64,000 bases of DNA from JAMLHH01 sp037189845 (lineage in GTDB: Bacteria > Bacteroidota > Bacteroidia > Chitinophagales > JADIYW01). Below the pieces are notes generated by a model, which saw only the letters and a list, made by a program, of their open reading frames with translations, did no database searches and was not told where the DNA came from. Both the position numbers and the translations under genes were made by a program. How positions within the stretch are numbered: the stretch's first letter is position 1; each line of letters opens with the position of its first letter. Where the stretch lies: the NCBI GenBank assembly GCA_037189845.1, contig JBBCIS010000004.1, positions 183,741-247,740 of the forward strand. The letters are read 5' to 3'. Shown in pieces: positions 57,218-64,000 of the stretch.

Positions 57218-58597
57218 ATGGGAGTAAAGTTCAAACTGACGATAGTCAACTTTTTAGAATTCTTTGTTTGGGGAGCATGGCTCATTACGATTGGAAACTA
57301 CTGGTTCGGAACCAAACAATGGGATGGCTCTCAGTTCGGGCTTATTTTCTCCACCATGGGAATTGCTTCATTATTCATGCCTACTATCACCGGAATTATT
57401 GCTGACAAATGGCTGAATGCAGAGAGATTGTTTGGGATATTACATATTTTGTACGGCATCACCCTTATCTATCTGACTACTGTAAATGATCCCGGTACCT
57501 TTTTCTGGGTAATACTGGTAGCGATGTGTTGCTATATGCCTACTATTGCCTTGAATAATGCTATTTCATATACTGTTCTGAAAAACAATGGTTTTGAAGT
57601 CATTAAGGACTTCCCTCCTATCAGAGTATTCGGAACGATAGGATTTATCGCTGCAATGTGGCTCACAAATCTTACAGGTAACAAAGCTTCTGAATTTCAG
57701 TTTTATATCGGAGGATTTTCTGCTATAGCGCTTGGATTAATGGCTTTTGCATTGCCGAAGTGTCCGCCTCAAAAAAATATCAACGCAGAGACAAAATGGA
57801 CTGAGCTATTGGGATTAAATGCCTTTAAATTATTCAAAAATTACAAGATGGCGTTGTTCCTGATTTTCTCTATGTTTTTGGGAGCAGCATTACAATTGAC
57901 AAATGCTTATGGTGATGTATTTTTAGATGATTTCAAGCATTTCCCTGAGCATGCAGATTCATTTGTGATCAAGTACTCTACCATCATCATGTCAATTTCC
58001 CAGATTTCTGAAACCATTTTCATTCTCGCCATACCCTTCTTCCTGAGAAGATTTGGTATTAAGATGGTCATGTTGTTCAGCATGTTGGCATGGGTGTTAA
58101 GATTCGGACTTTTTGCTACCGGCGATCCGGGATCAGGATTATGGATGATCATTTTATCCTGTATAGTGTATGGCTTAGCATTTGACTTCTTCAATATCTC
58201 AGGCTCATTGTTTATTGAAACGAATACCGCTCCGGCTGTACGTTCATCAGCACAAGGGTTATTTATGATGATGACCAACGGATTCGGAGCTATTTTCGGC
58301 AGCTATACTTCAGGTTGGCTCATAGACAAGTATTTTACACACACATTCACTGATGTACAAAGTCTGGCCTCCTATCTTAATACTGATGTGGCGAATACGT
58401 ATTTCCAGAAATTTATTACAGAGAAAGGTCTTCAGATTGATGCTAACGGTATTCTCAGTCAGATAGTCACGATGAAAGACTGGACAAATATCTGGCTTAC
58501 ATTTGCCGCTTATGCACTGGTCGTCGCAATATTATTTGGAGTCATGTTCAAACATAAACATGACCCCAATGCGCTTCCGCAGGAGTTAGGCCATTAG
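57218..58597 (+). CDS. nucleoside permease (NupG-type MFS)
   Basis: A 459-residue polytopic MFS transporter of the nucleoside:H+ symporter (NHS, NupG/XapB-like) family. N-terminal signature: MGVKFKLTIVNFLEFFVWGA then WLITIGNYWF. About twelve hydrophobic segments follow, including GLIFSTMGIASLFMPTITGI. It imports nucleosides, fitting the cytidine deaminase upstream. ATG at 57218 was chosen because the frame opening at 57080 has a non-membrane, non-conserved extension. A terminator follows 86 bp later. Confidence 0.88.
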   Translation: MGVKFKLTIVNFLEFFVWGAWLITIGNYWFGTKQWDGSQFGLIFSTMGIASLFMPTITGIIADKWLNAERLFGILHILYGITLIYLTTVNDPGTFFWVILVAMCCYMPTIALNNAISYTVLKNNGFEVIKDFPPIRVFGTIGFIAAMWLTNLTGNKASEFQFYIGGFSAIALGLMAFALPKCPPQKNINAETKWTELLGLNAFKLFKNYKMALFLIFSMFLGAALQLTNAYGDVFLDDFKHFPEHADSFVIKYSTIIMSISQISETIFILAIPFFLRRFGIKMVMLFSMLAWVLRFGLFATGDPGSGLWMIILSCIVYGLAFDFFNISGSLFIETNTAPAVRSSAQGLFMMMTNGFGAIFGSYTSGWLIDKYFTHTFTDVQSLASYLNTDVANTYFQKFITEKGLQIDANGILSQIVTMKDWTNIWLTFAAYALVVAILFGVMFKHKHDPNALPQELGH

Positions 58598-58682
58598 GTA
58601 GCAGCTGCAACTCTTTACCAATTATTCTGATACACCTGGTTCTTTATCAAAGCCATCTGCGCGTTGTTTTGGAGATAAAAAT

Positions 58683-58712
58683 AAAGGTGGTGACCTTTCT
58701 GTCGCCACCTTT
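58683..58712 (+). terminator. intrinsic terminator of nucleoside permease gene
   Basis: AAAGGTGGTGAC / GTCGCCACCTTT 12-bp stem with one wobble and a 6-nt loop, followed by GCTTCTTGTTTTATT. It closes the plus-strand cluster before the minus-strand Rhs module. Confidence 0.88.
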
Positions 58713-58758
58713 GCTTCTTGTTTTATTACTATTTGCTGATTTTTATCTTACAAATGGT

Positions 58759-58794
58759 GATTATCAAACCTGCCAGCTATTCAGATACACTGCC
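58759..58794 (-). repeat. ~35-bp repeat, copy A (tail of immunity-like gene)
   Basis: Shares ATCAAACCTGCCAGCTATTC and a following GATACA-like stretch with copy B at 60359-60394 (about 30 of 36 identical). It lies directly behind the 58795-59133 gene and is part of the dispersed family described in the findings. Confidence 0.7.
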
Positions 58795-59133
58795 TCAGAT
58801 TCGAAAATTTCGAGTACTCTTCCATTCCTTGCTTTGTACTTCAATAACTTTCCCTAATGCAATTTCTATTGGAAAAGGTCTCATTCTAAATTCAGTACCA
58901 GTTTTTATTCTGTTTATTAAAAAATCTCTTTCAATTAATTTTATCTTAACAACTTCCAATTTACCTATGTCAATTCTGTTATTTTGAAATTGAATCTCGG
59001 AAAAAGTAGAAAAAGAATCATCAAGAATCCAAAAAGATAACCTAATAGAATTAGCAATTGGGAAATTAAAGCTATCTTTTGCTATTTCTAAGAAAACAAT
59101 TTCTGCAGTTATAAGTAAATCTTTCATTTTCAT
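58795..59133 (-). CDS. orphan immunity-like protein
   Basis: A 112-residue protein. The middle-to-end reads KIKLIERDFLINRIKTGTEF then RMRPFPIEIALGKVIEV, a beta-rich pattern like the closing strand of an EF-Tu-type domain and of some predicted immunity proteins. No toxin gene remains upstream; a decayed IS1-like element occupies that place. Position, orientation and the shared tail repeat suggest a third toxin/immunity module whose toxin has been lost. The function is inferred only. Confidence 0.5.
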   Translation of the reverse strand: MKMKDLLITAEIVFLEIAKDSFNFPIANSIRLSFWILDDSFSTFSEIQFQNNRIDIGKLEVVKIKLIERDFLINRIKTGTEFRMRPFPIEIALGKVIEVQSKEWKSTRNFRI

Positions 59134-59155
59134 AATAAATATAGTCCATTTTACA

Positions 59156-59885
59156 TTAAGCTACTCCGAGCCTCAAAAACGTCGCTCTCCAGAAATATAT
59201 TTTCAAACAGCTCTCCAGCATATTCATATCCTTGGTAAAGCAGATCGTCTTTCGATGTAAACGTCGCAGATGCATCCTGATGCTCAGGTTCTTCCGCTCT
59301 ATACGATTCGTACCATAGGCTTTCGTCCGGTGAATACCTTGATCTATCAGGCTCTTATAATGTGGAAGCTTCTGTATAGATCCGACAGGCGAAAGACAAT
59401 TCAAGGGTTTCTATGACTTTACGCAGTGTCTTCAATGTCCTGCTACCTACAGCAAAATCTACAATTTCCTTCGTGTCTCTTCTCAAAGCATACACAATCC
59501 AGATTTTCCTCTCTTTCAATTTACAGTATATACAAATCTCATCTACCTCATACTCTTTCCATTTGGATATCAGTGGTTTAGACATCTTTGAAGCTATATT
59601 CTTTATTTTACTGATCACTGTTGTCACAGATATTTTTAAGATGCGACCGATACTTCGGATACCACAACCTTCACAAGTTAATACTGCTATCTGATCGTCA
59701 ACATTCCGATTACGGGCACATTGGGAATAGCTGAGAATAAAGCTCCGGTGCCACTGTCGACATCTATATCTTTGATGACCTGTTTTTGTTCTGCCATACT
59801 TCATACTGGATCCACGACAATAACCACACGCCGGATTTTCTGACACACCTACATATTTTCTTATCTCTATCAATCCTGTACTCAT
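59156..59885 (-). pseudogene. IS1-like transposase, frameshifted and decayed
   Basis: The two minus-strand pieces (59355-59885 and 59156-59404) together read as an IS1-family transposase. Piece one has the N-terminal zinc-finger-like part (CGYCRGSSMKYGRTKTGHQR), then KIKNIASKMSK and DDE-side VDEICIYCK. Piece two has YKSLIDQGIHRTKAYGTNRI and ERKNLSIRMHLRRLHR, typical of the C-terminus. The frame is lost between IYTEASTL and YKSLI, inside the catalytic part, unlike the programmed insA-insB shift. The second zinc CxxC is reduced to YRCRQW. ATG assumed at 59885. The right end is not recognisable, so the element is a remnant. Confidence 0.85.
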
Positions 59886-59900
59886 ATCATATAACTTTCT

Positions 59901-59936
59901 GATTATCAATATTACCAACACTTTTGATACATCAAC
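59901..59936 (-). repeat. ~35-bp repeat, copy E (before transposase)
   Basis: GATTATCAAT...CACTTTTGATACATC just upstream of the transposase ATG (about 16 bp away). It may be the left end of the IS1-like element, which would make related copies solo IS ends. Confidence 0.6.
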
Positions 59937-59978
59937 TTCACAACAACTACATTTCCCTCGCTTTTTTCCATAAAAAAC

Positions 59979-60009
59979 AAATCGGGCTACCCATGAGGTA
60001 GCCCGATTT
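59979..60009. terminator. perfect 13-bp hairpin upstream of transposase
   Basis: AAATCGGGCTACC / GGTAGCCCGATTT with a 5-nt loop, flanked by A-rich and T-rich sequence on the two sides. It can act in both directions and isolates the IS remnant from transcripts of the module at 60291 and beyond. Confidence 0.8.
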
Positions 60010-60045
60010 TCAACTATTTTCATTCGATTTTAGACATAAAAGGTT

Positions 60046-60081
60046 GATTTACAATACCACCAACACTTTTGATACATTACC
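60046..60081 (-). repeat. ~35-bp repeat, copy F
   Basis: GATTTACAAT...AACACTTTTGATACATTACC, close to copy E (sharing CCAACACTTTTGATACAT) but 110 bp further out. Both lie in the same orientation on either side of the 59979-60009 hairpin. Confidence 0.6.
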
Positions 60082-60290
60082 AAAAAGAAAGAATGGACAA
60101 AAATAGAACATTCAATTGTAAAGTATGTGAGCAATAGGCCGAACAGAAAAGATGAAGCTAAAAAATCAGGCATTCTGAACAAATACAAGACAAAATCTCA
60201 TACTTTGATTTTTCAAAACCAGCTTCCTGAGTCAATCTATTTGGCATAAAAAATATTTACTCAAACAACATACATAACTACCTATTATAC

Positions 60291-60320
60291 AAAAGCAGTT
60301 CCTTATAAGGAACTGCTTTT
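60291..60320. terminator. intrinsic terminator between toxin modules
   Basis: AAAAGCAGTTCC / GGAACTGCTTTT, a 12-bp perfect stem around TTATAA. A/T tracts lie on both sides, so it is likely bidirectional. It ends the ART-toxin/immunity unit on the minus strand. Confidence 0.85.
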
Positions 60321-60358
60321 TCTAACAAATCAATGGAATTTCCCCCGCACAAATGATT

Positions 60359-60394
60359 GATTGTCAAACCTGCCAGCTATTCGGAAACATAACC
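60359..60394 (-). repeat. ~35-bp repeat, copy B (tail of second immunity gene)
   Basis: GATTGTCAAACCTGCCAGC then TATTCGGAAACATAACC; about 30 of 36 identical to copy A. It includes the stop codon of the 60377 gene and its last codons (VSE). Confidence 0.7.
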
Positions 60395-60802
60395 ACATCT
60401 GAAAAAGTCCATCCATTTTTTATTATATTCCTTTTGCCTTTGTACTGTTGATATATAGTTCCTGTCTATGCACTCATCAAAAATATTAACTAAATCTTTT
60501 TCTAAAGAAGGTTTTCCTATTTTGGTAATATATGCCTTATAACCAATTTTAGACATATTAGATGGATAGACATCATATCTTGAGCCATTGCACAATAAAT
60601 AAACCTTCCTTTTTTCTAATATATCTCTTAATTCCATTAATACAAAAAATGGGTATTCTCCAGTGACACTAATCTCTTTCTCTTCAAGAATATCAAAGTC
60701 AATATCTTCATTAATTAATATAATTTTACATAAATTCCCTAAATCTTGTACCTCCAATTGAACAGGATATTCTTTGTCATTATATAGGATCTTTCGTTTC
60801 AT
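60377..60802 (-). CDS. putative immunity protein for ADP-ribosyltransferase tip
   Basis: A 141-residue soluble protein with N-terminal KRKILYNDKEYPVQLEVQDL. No known family is recognised. Its start ATG lies 1 nt after the stop that the upstream toxin would have if its frame were restored (TAAGATG), the coupling typical of a cognate immunity gene. Last residues FFRCGYVSE end within repeat copy B. Confidence 0.6.
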   Translation of the reverse strand: MKRKILYNDKEYPVQLEVQDLGNLCKIILINEDIDFDILEEKEISVTGEYPFFVLMELRDILEKRKVYLLCNGSRYDVYPSNMSKIGYKAYITKIGKPSLEKDLVNIFDECIDRNYISTVQRQKEYNKKWMDFFRCGYVSE

Positions 60803-60803
60803 C

Positions 60804-61753
60804 TTACTTATTTCTAGGTTTTACACTTACAATATCTTTGGCACTTATTTGAAATGGTACAGCCATCTCTAATTCTTCAGGATACGGGGTGATCTTGCTC
60901 CTAATACTGCATTTACATCAATTGCCGTTTTTTGCATCTTAATTGTATATATATAACCTGCTTTGCCTGCTGAAAAATCATTTGCAACATTTTCACTTTT
61001 TGTTGTCGAAATATATCCGGATTCATCCGCAGACCATCCTAGTGCATGATCATATAAGTTCATATCAAATCCTTTTGATTCAAATCCTCCTGCCTTTATA
61101 ATCTCTTCTGGACTTCTCGTATCAAATCTGTACAGATATTGTCCTGATTCTTCCTTTTCTTTTGCTGCTTTATAACTTGGTAGCAACATTCTCGTTCTTT
61201 CCTCCGTTTCTTCTGCATTTAAAGGTTTGAGTAAAGGGCTGTTGCTATTCTTTACAATATCTCTAGCATAGGAATTTATGCTAATTTCCTGTATGATCTT
61301 TCTGGCATAAGAAGGATCTTTCATATATCGTTCAATATCATACCCGGGCTTATATACTGGATAAGTTAAAGCAGGACGTGGATTATAGTATGTATGGTGA
61401 CTAATACCAGGATGAGGTAATGTATTTGCTCTCGGTGCACTTACTGGTCTTACCGTTACAGGAACAGGTCCAACTCGATCACCGTTAGGGTCAGAGTATA
61501 TAATAGGATTAGACTCAAACGTTGTATAGCCTCCGTTCCACGGATATAATACCGGATCCACATTCCACCGTCTACCCAACCTACCATCATACATCCAGTA
61601 TTCAGCGGATGTGATAGATGGATTGAGTTCTGTTTCCCTTTCCTGTCCATTAAACCCGAACCGATATTTATTCAAAGAACTGTTACCTGTAAAGGTATAG
61701 CTTCTACCCGGCATTACCATACCAAAAGCATAATAATCCTGAGAGCTGTATAT
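60804..61753 (-). pseudogene. orphan Rhs tip: ADP-ribosyltransferase, frameshifted
   Basis: A displaced Rhs C-terminal module. It begins with the last ~35 residues of the Rhs core (YSSQDYYAFGMVMPGRSYTF). Then comes a core-end motif (YDGRLGRRWNVDPVLYPWNG) and a linker. The tip is a pertussis/cholera-like ADP-ribosyltransferase: YLYRFDTRSPEEIIKAGG (the RxDxR motif) and SGYISTTKS (the STS-like motif). In the main frame it stops at 60869 after SPRILKN. With one extra C at the CCCC tract (60886-60889) it continues ...SPPYPEELEMAVPFQ ... KPRNK, restoring the catalytic ExE (EELE) and ending 1 nt before the immunity gene. No start codon or full core precedes it. It is either a silent donor or a decayed toxin. 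Confidence 0.85.
61647..61752 (-). repeat. 106-bp Rhs-core direct repeat, copy in orphan tip
   Basis: Aligns with 63181-63286 of the main Rhs gene with 101 of 106 bases identical and in the same orientation. The core homology ends abruptly at 61752, where an unrelated AT-rich stretch begins. Confidence 0.9.
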
Positions 61754-61770
61754 CTGTACATCAGAGTTTA

Positions 61771-61817
61771 TGTATTATAAAATTCTGATTATCAACAAAA
61801 ACACACTTTTAATATAC
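61771..61817 (-). repeat. ~47-bp repeat, copy C
   Basis: TGTATTATAAAATTCTGATT, then ATCAACAAAAACACACTTTT. About 40 of 47 bases match copy D at 61914-61960, in the same orientation. It lies 20 bp beyond the orphan tip's core repeat. Confidence 0.75.
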
Positions 61818-61863
61818 CTATATGGTAAAAGCTTCTTTAAAGTGTTTTTTTAGCCTCAAAAAT

Positions 61864-61893
61864 AAAATGGTAAGCTATAAGGCTTGCCATTTT
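61864..61893. terminator. intrinsic terminator after first toxin module
   Basis: AAAATGGTAAGC / GCTTGCCATTTT 12-bp stem with one wobble and a 6-nt loop, between repeat copies C and D. It separates the main Rhs/immunity unit from the orphan tip. Confidence 0.8.
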
Positions 61894-61913
61894 TATGAAC
61901 TTTTCTTTATGTA

Positions 61914-61960
61914 TGTCTTATAAAATATTGATTGTCAACAAAAACACACTTTTGATACAT
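61914..61960 (-). repeat. ~47-bp repeat, copy D
   Basis: TGTCTTATAAAATATTGATT, then GTCAACAAAAACACACTTTTG. Extended match to copy C across 47 bp. Confidence 0.75.
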
Positions 61961-61982
61961 TACTAAACAACTGATGTGTTAA

Positions 61983-62000
61983 CTATTCTGATACATTACC
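61983..62000 (-). repeat. short repeat, copy G
   Basis: CTATTCTGATACATTACC, just after the immunity gene stop at 62003. It shares GATACATTACC with copy D and CTATTC with copies A and B, linking the two subfamilies. Confidence 0.55.
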
Positions 62001-62002
62001 CA

Positions 62003-62311
62003 TTACCATCTACTAAATATATGTTCTATAAATTCCTGCTCCTCCTTGTATTTTTCTAGTAATAAAGATTTACCCTGCTCTTTATACATTTCGATATATA
62101 CCAAGCCGGCATTAGTCAACTTGTACCAATTGATACCCTTTATATTCTCCTCTGTAATAAATTTCTTCTTTTTTAATTCTTTCTTAATCTCTAGGAAAGA
62201 AATTATATCAAACTTCCATGCTAAAGCTTTAGTAAGATTATATGAGTCACGAAATGTCTCTCTCTTAAGCAGGACTAATGTTACAAAACTATCTAAATCT
62301 ATATTTTCCAT
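62003..62311 (-). CDS. putative immunity protein of main Rhs toxin
   Basis: A 102-residue, Lys/Glu-rich, mainly helical protein starting 7 bp after the Rhs stop. Sequence phrases: RDSYNLTKALAWKFDIISFL and KKKKFITEENIKGINWYKLTN. The second half resembles a winged-helix fold but no family is named. Its place behind the toxin tip and short spacing are the main evidence for an immunity role. Confidence 0.6.
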   Translation of the reverse strand: MENIDLDSFVTLVLLKRETFRDSYNLTKALAWKFDIISFLEIKKELKKKKFITEENIKGINWYKLTNAGLVYIEMYKEQGKSLLLEKYKEEQEFIEHIFSRW

Positions 62312-62318
62312 AATGATA

Positions 62319-64000
62319 TTATTCTTTTGAAAGCTGTTCGTTACCTGCTTTTAATGCTTCTTCTGTATATAGTTTTTTCTCATAATCTCTATGGTACATA
62401 TTTTGTTCTTTTAAAACAGCATAATGAGCATCCTCATAACTCATTCCAGATTTCATCAACTCCGACTCTCTAAGTTCGTGTTTTGCGAAATTTATATCAA
62501 TTTCCGTTGCTTTCATTTCTCCTTTTACGATTTTCTGCATTCTTTCTAGCATAATTGTATTTTCTGCTTTAACTCCAAATTGTTCAAGATGTGCTGTAAC
62601 TTTTGTTAATGTCTTAGGCCCAATAATAAAATTCCCGGACATATATTTAGCCGCACCAAACTTTATTATTTTCCCACCTAAGTATCCAACTAATAGACCA
62701 CCACCGAGACCTTCATAGGTTTCAATATTCTTAAAATCAGATAACTCTAATTTTTCAAGTGCTATCGTACTTTCCAAGGATATCAAATTATAAGGCTTAC
62801 CCTCTCTCGCTTCATTCCACGTACCAGCTATTCCATTCCAACCAGATATTGCCGAATTCAAACCAAACACAATACCAAAATCATTAGGATTAGGGGTGTA
62901 TTTTAGTGTACTGAAAGTAGGTAATGGAGGGAGACCTAACGTTAATACAGGTTCCCCTCCATATTTATTTTCTGACAAATACCAAGGTAATCCTTCTCTA
63001 AGCCCATCGATATCCATAAACAATAGTGGTCTGTTACCAGCAAATTGATAAGATGTATAATGTGGATATTGAGAACTTAAAGGATCTACACTTTTAAATC
63101 TTCCCAAACGTGGGTTATAGTTTCGTTCACCAAAATCGACGCTCTTACCACGACCTTTGATTTCGTCATCATTTTCATACCCATTAAACCCGAACCTGTA
63201 TTTATTCAAAGAACTGTTGCCATTAAAGGTATAGCTTCTACCCGGCATTACCATACCAAAAGCATAATAATCCTGAGAGCTGTATACCGAGGCCTCCGGG
63301 TCATGGTGCTCATCACCCTGTATATAGTCACCCACCACCACCACCTGCACATTGCCCAGGTGATTGGATAGTTCGTAGTGTCTCCAGCCCCTGGTCGAGA
63401 TAAAATCAGCTATCGGAGTGGTAGAGAACGTATCATTTCTGACGCCTAATCTGCTGCTGCCATATACTGAATATTCTAAGCCTTTGAGTCCGCTCATTGG
63501 TGCATAGACAGGATTTTCTTCCTCATCCTGCCAAAGGGTGGTGTACTGCTCTGTACTGAGTGGGTTACCCTGAGCATCCCGCCAGTAAATATCCCCTTTC
63601 TCTATCTTAGCGTTGTCAGCCGTGCTGTGGATGAGCTTGGCTATCCGCTGGCCTGCAGCATCGTATACGAAAGACAGATCCGGCTTGCCGTTGTTGAACC
63701 TGATCTCTCTGATCTTGCCCGATACATTCCAGATGATCGTATCAATACCTTCAGAGACATCCTTGCTCAGGTTCCCGATCCTGTCGTATCTGTAGTTAGC
63801 GGTCTCTTTGTTCGTATATACTCCCTGGTCATCTATGTCTTCACTGAACAATGATGCGCCCGTCTGCAGGTCATTCACATGCAGCAGCCTGTTACTTCTC
63901 AGCCTGCCGCTCTGCTTCTCATAATGGTACACCAGGCTGTCCATCTGCTCGTATGCTCCATTTGTCGTATTCCACGCCGTCCGGGTCAGCTGCTCGATAT
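62319..64000 (-). CDS. Rhs repeat-associated core protein with toxin tip, N-terminus off window
   Basis: A partial gene, open to the window's right edge. The first ~340 residues are RHS/YD-type core: YRYDRIGNLSKDV, AAGQRIAKLI, ENPVYAPMSGLKG, RGWRHYELSNHLGNVQVVVV. The core closes with RLGRFKSVDPLSSQYPHYTS and NRPLLFMDIDGL. The variable C-terminal tip (~200 residues) ends with FAKHELRESELMKSGMSYED then AHYAVLKEQ, a pattern with conserved H, E and AH residues that I cannot assign to a named toxin family. Composition changes from a GC-richer core (to about 63250) to an AT-rich tip, typical of Rhs tip exchange. The immunity gene lies 7 bp downstream. Confidence 0.88.
   Translation of the reverse strand, partial: IEQLTRTAWNTTNGAYEQMDSLVYHYEKQSGRLRSNRLLHVNDLQTGASLFSEDIDDQGVYTNKETANYRYDRIGNLSKDVSEGIDTIIWNVSGKIREIRFNNGKPDLSFVYDAAGQRIAKLIHSTADNAKIEKGDIYWRDAQGNPLSTEQYTTLWQDEEENPVYAPMSGLKGLEYSVYGSSRLGVRNDTFSTTPIADFISTRGWRHYELSNHLGNVQVVVVGDYIQGDEHHDPEASVYSSQDYYAFGMVMPGRSYTFNGNSSLNKYRFGFNGYENDDEIKGRGKSVDFGERNYNPRLGRFKSVDPLSSQYPHYTSYQFAGNRPLLFMDIDGLREGLPWYLSENKYGGEPVLTLGLPPLPTFSTLKYTPNPNDFGIVFGLNSAISGWNGIAGTWNEAREGKPYNLISLESTIALEKLELSDFKNIETYEGLGGGLLVGYLGGKIIKFGAAKYMSGNFIIGPKTLTKVTAHLEQFGVKAENTIMLERMQKIVKGEMKATEIDINFAKHELRESELMKSGMSYEDAHYAVLKEQNMYHRDYEKKLYTEEALKAGNEQLSKE
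63181..63286 (-). repeat. 106-bp Rhs-core direct repeat, copy in main gene
   Basis: Matches 61647-61752 (101 of 106 identical). It encodes VYSSQDYYAFGMVMPGRSYT and then NGNSSLNKYRFGFNG, just before the variable tip. Recombination between the copies would swap the main gene's tip for the orphan one. Confidence 0.9.

Noticed and set aside
59156..59885. Programmed frameshift in the IS1-like transposase
   Set aside because: The break lies in the catalytic domain, not at the usual early insA-insB overlap, and other key residues are also changed, so decay is more likely.
58759..62000. CRISPR array from the repeated ~35-bp copies
   Set aside because: Spacing is irregular (tens to thousands of bases), copies are diverged, and there are no cas genes.
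1..64000. tRNA or rRNA genes
   Set aside because: No cloverleaf-like or conserved rRNA stretches were recognised by eye; a covariance-model search would be needed to exclude a tRNA with certainty.

Overview
The window is a chromosomal segment of a Bacteroidota bacterium with moderate-to-low GC content. The evidence is TANNTTTG-type -7 promoter boxes, type IX secretion (T9SS) sorting domains of both type A and type B, a PorP/SprF-family protein, CarboxypepD_reg-plug outer-membrane barrels, a fused thrA, a DUF4175-like protein and a six-repeat ribosomal protein S1. The class cannot be fixed from sequence alone; a Chitinophagia, Saprospiria or Sphingobacteriia-like lineage is plausible. No rRNA, tRNA or CRISPR array was found.

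Layout. Positions 1-7.6 kb hold housekeeping and metabolic genes: a partial NUDIX hydrolase, pyrE with a DUF445 gene, a membrane metallophosphoesterase, an Lrp/AsnC regulator, cystathionine beta-synthase and purC. At 7.7-9.6 kb lies rpsA (S1) with a 5'-terminal leader hairpin and its own terminator. Positions 10.3-16.4 kb carry a B12-binding-type radical SAM protein, small membrane and secreted proteins, and a PadR-PspC/GIN-domain envelope-stress-like operon. Positions 16.7-22.5 kb carry an HldD-like epimerase divergent from a nitroreductase, an AEC transporter, a T9SS cargo with YD-like repeats, and fabI. Positions 22.6-33 kb are a minus-strand envelope block: a lipoprotein hydrolase, beta-barrels, a hybrid-propeller histidine kinase with a LuxR-type response regulator, and an OmpA/TonB-like barrel pair.

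Positions 33-41 kb hold the DUF4175 coiled-coil protein, a HATPase and ybeY on the plus strand, then thrA-thrB on the minus strand. Positions 41-53 kb hold plsC and two paralogous ~1525-residue PKD-repeat T9SS type B cargo proteins. One of these is translationally coupled to a PorP/SprF gene, and an NlpC/P60 hydrolase sits between the two. Positions 53.2-58.6 kb hold a tightly overlapping NAD-associated operon (NAD(P)HX repair enzyme, sirtuin, ADP-sugar-type NUDIX, cytidine deaminase), followed by a PH-like membrane protein and a nucleoside permease.

The last 5.4 kb (58.6-64 kb) is the most unusual part. A main Rhs gene (partial, minus strand) ends in a toxin tip and is followed by its putative immunity gene. 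Downstream is a displaced orphan tip that keeps a 106-bp copy of the Rhs core 3' end (101/106 identical). It encodes a pertussis/cholera-like ADP-ribosyltransferase with its own immunity gene. The orphan carries a one-base frameshift at a CCCC tract that puts the catalytic ExE glutamates out of frame. Further downstream are a decayed IS1-like transposase and a third immunity-like gene. These modules are separated by hairpin terminators and a dispersed ~35-bp repeat family, all copies in one orientation. The region looks like a silent toxin-tip storage array that can recombine onto the main Rhs gene.

Several genes have a perfect or near-perfect -7 box ending only 4-10 nt before the start codon (pyrE, cystathionine beta-synthase, radical SAM, AEC transporter, a PKD giant). 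This predicts leaderless mRNAs and was used here to choose start codons.
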